This document shows positions 1-10,339 of a stretch of 64,000 nucleotides of DNA, in pieces. The DNA is taken from the NCBI GenBank assembly GCA_029216955.1, contig JANAVB010031417.1, forward strand, positions 21,403,438 to 21,467,437, read 5' to 3'. Every line of letters starts with the position of its first letter. Position 1 is the stretch's first letter. Below the pieces are notes generated by a model that saw only the letters and a program-made list of their open reading frames with translations, did no database searches and had not been told where the DNA came from. Source of the stretch: Iris pallida. Its lineage: Eukaryota > Streptophyta > Magnoliopsida > Asparagales > Iridaceae. The position numbers were made by a program, and so were the translations under genes.

Positions 1-3000
1 GGTTTATTTCCATCAACACTTGGTGTACTTTTAATTGCGGTCGTCCGACCGACCGAATGGATTGGTCTTGGTGAAAGCGACGGTTGATGTCTGCTGCGTC
101 GTCTGGTTGTGTCCACCAGCTGGCAGCTGCGCTGCTGAAGTATGCCCACATTCTTTGACGCATAAATGGACCAAGGACGGCTTCGGACGAGTATATAGTG
201 CAGGTGCGTGCAGCGCGCGCGCACGTTGAACTTGATTGTACATTAGTACATTACCAGGGGAGGTGTGTCTTTGGTCATCTCAATCGAATCAATCTGATCT
301 TCTTTGAAAAAGGGTAGAAAAAGTACGTGAAGTCTCCTTTCCATTATTTGCTTTACACTTGCCATCTCTCTCTCTATCCTCTCTCTCTCTCCCTCCCCAT
401 CTTATATTAGTTATCTAGTTTAGGTTTCACGGAGGGTTGACTGTATTATTGTTTGGTAATGGTTAGGCTGCAAGTTGTCAAAGTCCATGACTGCTGCTTT
501 CCCCCTTTCTTCCATTTATCAATCAATATTGAAATTTATATACCATGCTGAGAACTCTAGTCTTAGTATTAGGCCACGTTGAGTTTGCGGAATTGGAAAC
601 TTTCGACAGAAAAGTGAATTTTTTTTCTTTGTTTGAATTAAAAAATATGAGGAAAATAATTTGCTTTCCAAGACTTGAAAAAAAAGGAATAAAATCGTTT
701 CTTTCACCACCAGTATTCATTTCTCCTCTGGCCTCGTTTTGTTCGCCGAAAGAAATGAAAGGAAATCGATTTTTTGGTAAATTCTTTCCTTAAAATTAAA
801 TTTTTATCGATTTTTCTTTTCAGTGCTTGAAAATGTCAAAAAAATTAGGAAAAAATGAATACTTAAGGTGAAAAAGTGATTCCTTGCTTGGATGGATGGA
901 ATCGTTTTTCTTTCATTGAGATTCACTTTCATTTCCTCCACATTCCTTTAGCTCCCAAACATAGTAAACTAATGACTTTCTTTCCCAACTCGCATGATTC
1001 TTTGAACCAAACAGGTCTCTAAGGATTCACTTTTCCTCCTAATTTTTTTTTTAATTTTTCCAAACAACGGAAAGTAAATTTACAATTTTCGAAAGTAATA
1101 TCAAAGAATTAATTTTTTTTTTCATTTCCTTTCCACGAACCAAATGAGACATTAGGCAAATTTGGCTCTCAAAATCAAGATCTTTGAAAAAAATAGTTTA
1201 TAAAGAGAAAGAATAGAAGAAAAATAATTTTTACTACCCATTTCAAGATTTACTTTTTTTTTAAAAAAAATTCTGCATGTATTCTGACTATATTTTTGAA
1301 CTTTCTAAATATACCGAACTTGAGTGGCTCTTTTGGTTACCAAGGAGAGGTATAAGACCGGGCTGGGCGGCAGAAGATCATGGATCAAGCTACGGTGGTG
1401 TATTATTTCTTCCATTATTTGGTGGGAGTTGGGGACGTGGTCCACTACTGCAATAGAGCGTGCACTAAGTCCCGTGGTATCGCCCGGGCATCTCAAAATT
1501 TTTTTTCTTCTAAATATCCAAAACAAAAATTGATGAAAATTATAATTTTTAATATACGTGAAAAGAGTGAAAATTTATTAATTTTCTTTCCTTTCGTGAA
1601 CCAAACATAGTTATTAGTGGTTGGTTTTAGCCGGACACTAGTTATCTAAGACTATTTGCTAAAATAACATATATACTATGTGTGATGTTATATGTATCTC
1701 TAATTTTTCTTTATTTTCTATGTCATTCGGTCATGTGGCACTCACTTATTGATCCAAGCAAATATAGGAGAGAGTTAGAGGAACACATCAACAAATAAAA
1801 GAGTACCACGTGGTAAAAAAAAATATGGAGGAATAAAATTTTGAAGGTACATAAAGTATTTTCCATATACTATATATACATTGCTGTAAAATTTTCGACT
1901 CTAGGAATTTGTAGAGGAGTGATGCTACAGCTACGTGTTTGAATAATAACCTATTTTGAAATATTGGACCATATTGTAATCATTTATACCGGTAGGGTCT
2001 GGATAATGGTCCATACTGACCTATGCTATCTACACATACAACTAAACTAACTAGAAAATAACAAGGTTGGGTCCAGATACTGATAGATAACCACGGTCTA
2101 TCTATGCTATCTACAAATACAGCTAACTATAATATCACAAGGTTTATTGAGTTTAGATCCTATGTATAAAAGCTTGTCTGGTAAACCGTAAGTGTAAATA
2201 AATATGAATTTGTACTTTTATAGATGAATTTTATATAGGAATTTATTTACTTTCTTGTCTCCTTAACAGGGAACAAATGTGCTTGGTTAGGACAGAAAAG
2301 TAAAAAGTAGGAAGTAAAAGATTAAATAAATGTGTTTGGTTGAGATGGAAAAGTAACAAGTGAAAAGTGGAAGATTATATTATAATAAGAGTAAATTATA
2401 ATTAATTCACATAACAATTTAATAAAATAAATAATTAGTTTAATAATTTAAGTAATTAATTAGACATTAATTAAAATTTTATATTTAAAATTCTAATTAA
2501 TATATTTATTAGTTAGTTTAATAAATAATTTGCAACAAAAAATTAATAATAATTAGCAACAAAAATGAATGAAAATGTTGATTTTTTGATTAATTACTAA
2601 GTAATTGAAGCGGATTCCAACATATAAGAATTAAAAATTAATAAGTAATTAGTGTTGGGAACCAAAAATTTAGTAAGTGACAAATTGATAAAAATTAACA
2701 TTGAAAAATTAATAAGGGAAGCAATAATAGTTTATAACTAATCAGTTGCCAATTATCAAATAAAAAGTGGGGAATTCATCCACATCCAGTGGAAAAAAAC
2801 TGGATGTGCTAGCAGCATTTTTTGTGAACATTTTCAGCCGACCGGAACGGCATGTGTCAGTCCGTCTCCACTTTCCATCCAAAATTTTATTTTACCAAAC
2901 AACATAAGATTGGAATTTTAGCTCAATACCGGGTAAAAGTCCAAATCCGGCTCCACTTCCTTGGAACCAAACAGGCCCTAATAATCAGGATAATCTCACA

Positions 3001-3027
3001 TCGTGCAACCCATTTTTACTTTTATAA
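1..3027. other. Flanking DNA left of the CACTA element, no gene recognised
   Basis: This AT-rich stretch lies outside the left end of the CACTA element. No open frame here resembles a known protein. It contains several short blocks ending in GAACCAAACAG or its complement (around 731, 1005-1018, 1590, 2285 and 2968-2980), which look like eroded ends of small non-autonomous elements. There is also an imperfect local duplication of about 70 bp at 2023-2090 and 2101-2160. The CT-rich run at 361-400 is simple sequence. The three bases before the CACTA end are TAA, a possible half of the usual 3-bp target duplication, but its partner is outside the window. Confidence 0.6.
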
Positions 3028-3262
3028 CACTACTAAAATATCATCAAATAGCGACGTAATTTAGCGACGGCAAGAAATGACGTCGCTAGTTATGTAATTT
3101 AGCGACAGCTTTATAAACACGTCGCAAAACGTCGCTGCCTAGCGACGTTCCGCGACAGGAGTTTAATACGTCGCTGAATAGCGACGTTCAGCGACATAAT
3201 ATTAGCATATGTCGCCAGTTTTGCGACGTTTAGCGACTTCAACACGTGACGTCGCTAAGTTT
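3028..3262 (+). repeat. CACTA left terminal and subterminal repeats
   Basis: After the CACTACTAAAA terminus, about 15 copies of GCGAC or its complement GTCGC occur between 3050 and 3262 in both orientations, usually as TAGCGACGT or ACGTCGCTA. In En/Spm the TNPA protein binds a short motif repeated in both orientations in the subterminal regions and brings the ends together. By analogy GCGACGT is the likely binding motif here. The same motif appears at the right end (63887-64000). Confidence 0.9.
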
Positions 3263-3504
3263 TTTTACTTAGGGCACAGCATTTCCTTCTTTCCCCCTCA
3301 CTCTCACTCGAAAATACTCGAAAATTTTAATTTCCCCCCCACCCCCCCCGGCGACTCCCTCCCCCTCTGTCAGTGCCCTCCCCCCCGGCGACCCCCTCCC
3401 CCCCCCCCGACGACTCCCTCCCCCTCCGGCGAGCTCCTCCTCCTCGAGATCCTCCTCCTTGAGCTCCTCCTCCCCCAATCCGAGCTCCTCCTCCTCTTCC
3501 TCAG
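3263..3504 (+). other. Probable promoter-proximal region and non-coding exon 1 of CACTA
   Basis: This is a pyrimidine-rich stretch between the subterminal repeats and a good plant splice donor (CAG|GTAAAC, exon end 3504). It lies where En/Spm elements carry their untranslated first exon. It includes long C-runs at about 3334-3350, 3380-3388 and 3399-3409, then CTCCTC repeats. A matching acceptor (TTTGCAG) lies at 42641-42647, just before the TNP2 start codon, so the two would bound intron 1. The frame at 3209-3508 is low-complexity and probably untranslated. The transcription start is not determinable by eye. Confidence 0.5.
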
Positions 3505-3544
3505 GTAAACCCTAACCTAACTCCTCTCCTTCCTCCTCCTCCTC

Positions 3545-5505
3545 TGTAACTCCACTTTTCATAAATAAATGAATATTTTCCATATTTCTTTCTCTCGATT
3601 AATTTCTAGATTATGATTTGGATATTCTAAATTTTTAAACCCTTTAACTATTTTAGTTACACTATTTCTAAACTATTCTATTATTTCTAATTTTAGTTTT
3701 ATTTTCTAAAAGGTTATTTCCTTTAACTCTATTCTAATCCCATTTTAAATTTTCCATTGAATCCTAATGGGCCAGCAACCCATTAAACCCAGCCTTAAGA
3801 ACAGCCCGGCCCGGCCTGTTGATCATTTGGGGCGCGGGTCTAAACCGTAGCCCAATAGCCGATAAACCGCGACCCGATAACCCGTAATCACCAACGGCTG
3901 TATAAATTCAAACCCTTTCCACTCTTCACCAATTCCCTCCACTTTCCATTTCTCTGCGGAGCGACGACGACGACGACGACGGAACGGCGACGCCGACGAC
4001 ACCAAGAATTCTAGTTTTCTCTAGAAGGTTCCTCCTAACTGCCTAACTAACCCTCTCATCTCCACCGTCGATTCCTAACTAACCCAACTCTTCCCCACCG
4101 TTGGATTGTAACCGCCACTGCCCATCCAACAGCCGGTCAGGTGCCCGGCCAACCGCCTGACCGACGGTCGCCTATAAATAGGACCGATCCTTCCTTCTTC
4201 TTCAACACTTTTAGAACGGCGAAGCCCTGCCGAAAGTCCGACCGATCCTTCCTCTTTCTTCTTCTTCTTCCTCAGAGCTCTGCAGCTCGTAGCCATGGCG
4301 ACACAGCGGTGCTGATAGCGGTGCAGTAACGAGCAAGCGCGGAGAGAGCCATTGTCGAAGCGGAACCAGCAGCACAGCAACGACATCTTTTCCCCATCGT
4401 CGTCTTCATCGATTAGCTCGTGCGCAGCTTCGATGACGACGGTCGGCTCCAGTTGAGGATCGTTACTTCTTTGGAATCTTGGGTGAGTCTCCTTACTCTC
4501 TTGTGCAATGAATTGGCGGAGTTTTGATTCAAATTTCTGAATGAATTCTTGATTCCCTGTTTTTAGTTCGGTTGGGCTGTGGTGATCGATCGACCGATCT
4601 GATCTATTTTTGGTTGATTCGAGAATTGTTTTGGTAAGACCAAATCGATTCTATGTATTTCTCCAAATTTGGAGTTGAATCAATTCAAATCGAGCTCACA
4701 ATTGTTTTCTCTGTTCTCGCACGTGACCTGTTTGATGAAATGCCAGAAGGACAAATCGGTGAGCCGTGGACTCGAGGACACCTGTATCGGACGCGTGGGA
4801 GCACGTTCAGGTCATTTCATGCCACAGGTATCCTCTACTCTTTCCTATAGTTCCAATTGACGTGTTGTTTGGCAAGACTGCGTTATAGCGAGTAGTGACA
4901 GCTTGTGTCCAGATTTTGGTGTTCATAAGACTCAGTAGGACACGAGTCTTGTGTTCCTCATGACACTGCTTCATGCTAAGTCTACATGTAGTCGTTAGGT
5001 AAAATGTTGAGTTAGCTTTAGATTGAATGATTATATGTGTTTGTTCGGCCAACAGATTAGGAGATCAACTGTTAGTAAGGTTGCTTTTAATTGTCTGATG
5101 GATTGGCTAAGTCCAGTGGGCCAGAGCTTTAGCTATTGTGAAGTGAGCTAGTAATAGGAAGTCAGGCCTATACATAGGTTCCATTTAAGAGCTTGATCTG
5201 TTGGGCTTAGTTAGCCTTGACCTTACTAATGTGAGTATAGGATAATCTAAATAGCAGATTTAGTTATGAGTTGGAAGAGATGCTTAGATTATTATCTAAA
5301 CTTTTTAAGAGTTATTCTAAATAATTCATTCCTATTTTAGGTGATTAGAAGACATTGCTATTCTCAGGAATCAAGGCAAGTACATGTACTCAGTATTACC
5401 GTCATTGCATGCATTGCACTTACACTTGTTATCGTGTCATTTATTTCACTTATTCTCGATTGATTGCTTGCTTGCATAGTTTCTCGTATCGGGTGGGGGA
5501 CGTTC
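3545..5505 (+). repeat. 5' LTR of element A, truncated
   Basis: It matches 24889-26750 plus the start of 39405-40263 with only scattered substitutions. It is cut at 5505 by the insertion of element C at the site CGTTC. The uninterrupted site is seen in the right LTR at 39502-39506 followed by TAGAGACATG. The corresponding remaining 757 bp of this left LTR are not found after C, so they were deleted. The LTR contains GACGAC runs (3961-3980) and a TATA box. Confidence 0.88.
4173..4180 (+). promoter_or_regulatory. TATA box of the element A LTR
   Basis: TATAAATA in the context GCCTATAAATAGGACC is a consensus plant TATA box, conserved at 25517-25524 in the right LTR. A second TATAAATT lies upstream at 3904-3911 (GTATAAATTC). 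The likely U3/R boundary is a few tens of bases downstream. Confidence 0.6.
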
Positions 5506-5985
5506 TGTAAGCCCCTGTTTTTTAAAAAAAAATTATTTAATTAGTGTTAATTAATTATTAATGTCATTTTTAGCCTTAAAATAATTATTAGGATTTTTAG
5601 AAATTTTCTAGAATTTTTAAATGATTTTTAAATGAGTTTTAAATACTAAAACTATCAATTTGCAATTTTCTAAAATGTTTTAATATCATTTTGTAATAAT
5701 TAGAATTGTTTTAATATAGTTTTATAATTATTAGAATTGTTAATATATTGATTTGTAATTTTTCAATTGTTATGTGCAAATTTCTTTTGCACATAAACAG
5801 TGCGGGATGAGTTATGCAAATTTAATTTTGCACTTAGACACTGCTAGGACCTTTATGCAATAACCTAAACCCTAGGGACCCTATTGCAAAATTCCTACCC
5901 ACCCCCTGTCCGACGACCGACGACCGACGACCGGCCTGCCCCCGCCATTTTCGGCTGCCCCCGACCTAGAACCGCCACAACCCCC

Positions 5986-5993
5986 TATTTAAA
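5986..5993 (+). promoter_or_regulatory. TATA-like box of the element C LTR
   Basis: TATTTAAA followed by a CT-rich run is the likely core promoter. It is conserved in the second LTR at 18237-18244, and the same TATTTAAA element occurs in the LTR of element E at 51575-51582. Confidence 0.5.
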
Positions 5994-6634
5994 CCCCTCT
6001 CTCTCCCCCAGACCAAACCCTAACCCTAAATCCTCCCCAGCCAACAACAGCCCTGTTCTTCCCCAAAACCCTAAGCTCCAAACCCTAACTCCGACGATCC
6101 CCTACGCCACCCCCACAGCGACCAACAGCCCCATCCACCACCACCATTCAGTTCGCCACGACGAGCTGGGTCGATCGCCGCCCAAGCGCCACCGTCCCAA
6201 CGCCCCTAGCCGCCGTCTCCGCCTTCGAAAACTTCCCCCGAAGTCGGACACACTGGTAACAGACCCTGAGCTGAGTCGTGCGTGTCTCGTGCACGTGGAT
6301 ACGACTCGCCGTGTCCTGGCGAGCATGAGGGACAGTCTGGACACGAAGAACTAGAACCCTACGTGTCGTGCATAGCACGGACACGTAGACTCTGTGTCCC
6401 AAACAGTCAGGACACAGAGTGGTATTTCGGGCTACTGTTATGTTAACAAAAACCTAAATAAAACTAAACCGAGCCCCACCCTAACAGCAAGCCCGCTCAG
6501 GCCCACTGGCCAGCGAGTGGGGCTCTAAGTCTACACCCTTTAACAGAGGGCCGAGTTCGAGCCCTCTGTATGTTTTCTTTTTTGTTTCTTTTTCTTTTCT
6601 TTTCTTTTCTTTTTGTTATATTTATATATATATA

Positions 6635-6660
6635 AATACGCAGATAATTAATTATTTTAA
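6635..6660 (+). repeat. Filler duplication at a deletion scar in the C 5' LTR
   Basis: The 26 bases at 6635-6660 (AATACGCAGATAATTAATTA...) are repeated at 6689-6714. In the other C LTR the sequence occurs once, at the position equivalent to 6689, while the first position holds several hundred bases of TA array. The pattern is a deletion whose break was filled by copying nearby sequence. Confidence 0.7.
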
Positions 6661-8228
6661 CTTTGGTTCAAATTATGTACATGGACAAAATACGCAGATA
6701 ATTAATTATTTTAATTTCAATTGTGTGTAATGTTGTTTTTGGATTTCTAAAAATACTTAAAGTACTGCTAAAATTCTGGAAAAATAGTATTTAGATACTA
6801 TGTTAATTTAGCTAATTTAGTATAATTTTATAGTATTTAATTTACTATTTTGCCACTAGTTTGGCATATGGAACCAAAACTCATTTTCTGTATACTTAGG
6901 AAAACTGATTTTTATAAAATACTTGTACTGGTTAATAAATTCCAGAAAAATTATAATAAATTTCTATAATTAACAAGGATCATTTTGGTACTTTATTTTA
7001 TGTAAAATTAAGCTCTTTGTATATATCAAAAACTGTTGAAATACAATGATCATTTGATTTATTTATTGATTAATTACGACTTGTAGCTTTTTGTGTTATT
7101 TTGAGTTTTTAGCCGTGTTGAACCTCACCCCTACTAGTGTAAAGACCCTAGAAAGTTAGTTAAAGTAGTGTGTCACCCCACATTGGTCTTCTATACTAAA
7201 ATCATCATTTTGGCTAGGTGCCCAGTCACAAGTCGTGTTGCACCAATTAGTGTCTTAGCGTTTTAGCTTAGTGTAAAAACTAAGTTATTGCATTTATTTC
7301 TACAGTGACGAGTTACCGAACATCCATAGCACTTTTATCGCAGCTTGTTTTGCTTTGCTTTGCTAGAGGCAAGTACTTTCTACAAACTTTACATACTGTT
7401 ACATAAATGAACTGCTAGTCCAACCATGTTAAATGCTGATCCTTGGGGTAGCAAGTTAAAATATCATGTATTGTACTTTCCATTACTACCATGCTTAGAC
7501 AGTTTTTATGTATCTCTCACATGATTAGAATATGGGTTATAGAGAAACTGATAGTAGAGTACGTGATCATACCCCCTCTACAGTACCGAGCAAAGTTTTA
7601 TTTTATATGTTACTGCGCCGTAGGCCTTACTCTCAAAGCTGTATTTGTACGTATGTACATCTATCGCCTTTACACTTGTACGGAAGTATATTTCATTATG
7701 TGCCTCAGCATATTGTACATCTATTGACCGATCACGTACCTGCTACAGCTTTAAATATTACATATACATCTGTCTCTATGACATATGTATCCTTGCCATG
7801 ATAGATTGTGTGATGCCATATTTACAGTTATTCCTCTATGTTCATTCCCATGTTTCATATGCTAGTTTGCTAGATTCAGTACTTGCTCCCGTCCTGACAG
7901 GATAACGTTGTAGGTGTCCTTACTGAGGAGGAGTTGCTCTGTGATCCGTATTATGGAGTTACTACCGAGGACCCGGCTTTGCTTTACGAGGATGTTCCTG
8001 CAGGGAACCTCGCCTAGTTGTCTTCTACTTTAGACTTTTGAGAGTAGTCATGTATTAGGCTACATATTTTGTAACTAGACATGTATCCAGTTTTACATTT
8101 CAGATCACTTGTACTTTAGATATTTTACTATATGAGACGATTTTTATGTTTGGAGCATTTATGACTTTTATTCACTTATAGAACTGTTAGCACATTTAGT
8201 CTTATCATGTTGTCTTTAGAACAGCTTA

Positions 8229-8285
8229 CTACGTTTTATATCAAACGTAGGCTGGGCATGACTCGGCCTGGCCCAACAATTTGGG
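8229..8285 (+). promoter_or_regulatory. Two U5 stem-loops near the 3' end of the C LTR
   Basis: Stem-loop 1 (8229-8250) pairs CTACGTTT with AAACGTAG. Its 3' foot is 50 bases from the LTR end. Stem-loop 2 (8272-8285) pairs CCCAA with TTGGG. Both are found at equivalent positions in D, B, A and E with different sequences but retained pairing. In the RNA they would lie just upstream of the primer binding site. Confidence 0.6.
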
Positions 8286-8309
8286 TAGCGGGTCGTGACA
8301 TATTTTTAG

Positions 8310-8325
8310 TGGTGGCCCATGCAGG
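8310..8325 (+). other. Primer binding site of element C, matching tRNA-Ile
   Basis: TGGTGGCCCATGCAGG lies 9 bases after the LTR end (spacer TATTTTTAG). Its complement, CCTGCATGGGCCACCA, has the form of a T-stem end, acceptor strand, discriminator and CCA. It fits a tRNA beginning GGCCCAT, which from memory is plant tRNA-Ile(AAU). The same 16 bases follow the LTRs of B, E and the second C LTR. Confidence 0.65.
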
Positions 8326-8544
8326 TCCTGACTAAATTGTTTGGTTACGTTATTGTACCAAGCATGCCTGCAATTAGGAACTTAAGGTAATTAGACAACA
8401 TTAAGAATGACACTTAGAACACCTAGAGGAATGCTAGGATTGCAACATAGGAAATACATCACATGCTTGCTATTATAATTAGATTTTCTTGCCTATGATT
8501 GCTTACTTTAACAATTTCTTATAAGTCCTTTTTATTGTAATTAG

Positions 8545-9505
8545 ATGGTGCTTACTCATTCAGCCCACTATGTTACACCTGAGAATGGTGCACTCCATAT
8601 CCAGTCAGCTGACCAGTTGACTGATACACCCCCACCTTCACCTACCACACTCTCCCACTCCACAGATCCACAGACCCAGATGCCTCCACCACCTTCCACA
8701 TCCCAGTCCCAGCAGGCCCCGATACTTCCACCACCCCCTATCATCATACCCACCCAGGCTTCCGTCACACTCGACGAGAACCAGCTGCTCACTATGATCC
8801 AGGGGTTCATAACAACCCATCAGGAGCAGACTACCCTACTCCGCCAGAGCATGGAGCGTTCTGAGGAACGTCCCGTGGTCCCACCACCTGTAGAGCCACG
8901 GCAGAGAGCGGGGACGATCAAGGACTTCATGGGTCTGAATTCCAAGGAGTTCTCAGGGACTGAGGGCATTGTAGTAGCAGATGACTGGCTAGATTCGGTA
9001 GAGAGAAAGCTCATAGGAGTTAGGATGCCGGGTGACCTCCAGGTCAAGGCAGCGGGATTTCTGCTGATAGACTTGGCAGAAGTCTGGTTCCGGAATGAGC
9101 CGTTATTTGCCAGAGGGAGAGCCACTTGGGATCAGTTCAAGACCCAGTTCAAGAAGAAATTCTTCTCGACCACTGCTAGAGTAGCCATGCGGCTACGATT
9201 CCAGAACATCCAGCAGGGGAACCGTTCTGTTGATGAGTATGCGGCAGAGTTTAGTCGCCTGAGCCGTTTCGCTCCTAGTCTTGTTGCAGATCCAGAGGAG
9301 ATGACCCGTAGGTTTTTCTATGGTCTAGTTCCAGACATTGGCATTCTTATAGTGGCGAACGTTACGACTGACTACTACCAGAGCCTAGAGTTGGCCCAGA
9401 GCATCGAGGAGCGTCTTCTGTCTAGCAAGAGGCCGGCTTCTGTACATCATGAGGGACCGTCCAAGCGTCAGACTTTCCAGCAGAGAGCACCGACGCCGCC
9501 CCAGC
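8545..9505 (+). pseudogene. gag: gag of element C, N-terminal part, cut by solo LTR D
   Basis: This encodes the capsid-type Gag of a Ty3/gypsy element, which packages element RNA into cytoplasmic particles. The ATG at 8545 follows a leader of about 220 bases. Residues 1-100 are rich in Pro, Ser and Gln. Residues about 130-290 form the retrotransposon gag domain (DDWLDSVERKL near its start; VDEYAAEFSRLSRFAP near the middle). The frame is broken at 9505 by D, whose first bases TGTAAG supply the stop. The frame resumes at 13944, and after removal of D with one CCAGC the two parts join in frame. Confidence 0.9.
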
Positions 9506-10331
9506 TGTAAGCCCCCTGAATTTTAGGGTTTATTTTTATTTTTCTGAATGAATTGTTTTCGATAAATATATTATTATTTAATTGTTTAGATCATTAATGT
9601 ACCGTTCCATGACTTTGACTTCTGGAGCGTCAGGGATACCAATCTCTGTAAACTCTCTTCATGGGTTTTGAAGTAGGCAAGATTATCTTCCTGTTGATAT
9701 ATCGTGTCCCACTTGAACTCGTTCCCTTGTGCTCTTTTTGTATCGCGCAAGTTCGGTTCAACTTAGACCAATTAATCGTTGAATAATTATTCCCACTTTT
9801 ATTTTTGATCTTCGTTTGCACGTCACCGTGACTTTTAATTTAGGAGCACGAGACCAATCGTTTTCTCAGAACCAACTCCTCATGAATGATCTACTCGAGA
9901 TGCTCTTCACCCATGACCTTCGTGTCCCACTCAGACACTCCATTTTGTGCTCCATTTCTTTCGCACAACTTTCGGGTCAATTTAGGTCGATTTATTATCT
10001 ACCGTAAAACCTGATTTAAATTCCAATTTAATTTCAGGACTCGACATCGATCCAACCTAGTCGACCCAAAGTATGGACGTGGCCCACATGAAGCCTACTA
10101 CCCACATGACGCTTGTGTCCCATTTATTGGAGTCCCCGTATATTATTTATTTTTCCATGATTATAAATACCTATTTTAATTCGAATATTGCCCCCGGTTC
10201 GATTTTGACCCGACCCGGCTCGACCGAACCCGAACCCAAGCTCCCTGTTGTCCTCTCACGACTGCCCAAATACATCACATAATTTCCCTATTTTTCTTAT
10301 TTTAAAATATCTACTTTTTCTCTCTCTACTC

Positions 10332-10339
10332 TATAAATA
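10332..10339 (+). promoter_or_regulatory. TATA box of solo LTR D
   Basis: TATAAATA within a CT-rich region is the most probable core promoter of this LTR. The assignment is by sequence only. Confidence 0.4.

Larger units (their letters stand above)
5506..8300 (+). repeat. 5' LTR of element C
   Basis: It begins TGTAAGCCCCTG and ends GGGTCGTGACA (2795 bp) and matches 17755-21192. The other copy is longer mainly because of a large TA array at 18885-19380 that is collapsed here around 6620-6660. Paired segments, for example 6102-6344 against 18356-18598, differ at only a few positions. The ORFs at 5884-6402 lie in the CT/CG-rich part of the LTR, have no protein similarity I recognise, and are not genes. 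Confidence 0.92.

Noticed and set aside
1305..1610. Short overlapping frames at 1305-1610
   Set aside because: I do not recognise any protein. Both strands are open over the same short stretch, so coding is not supported.
8568..9125. Open frames antisense to gag and pol of C, A and E
   Set aside because: They are shadows of the retrotransposon genes on the other strand, with no independent similarity.
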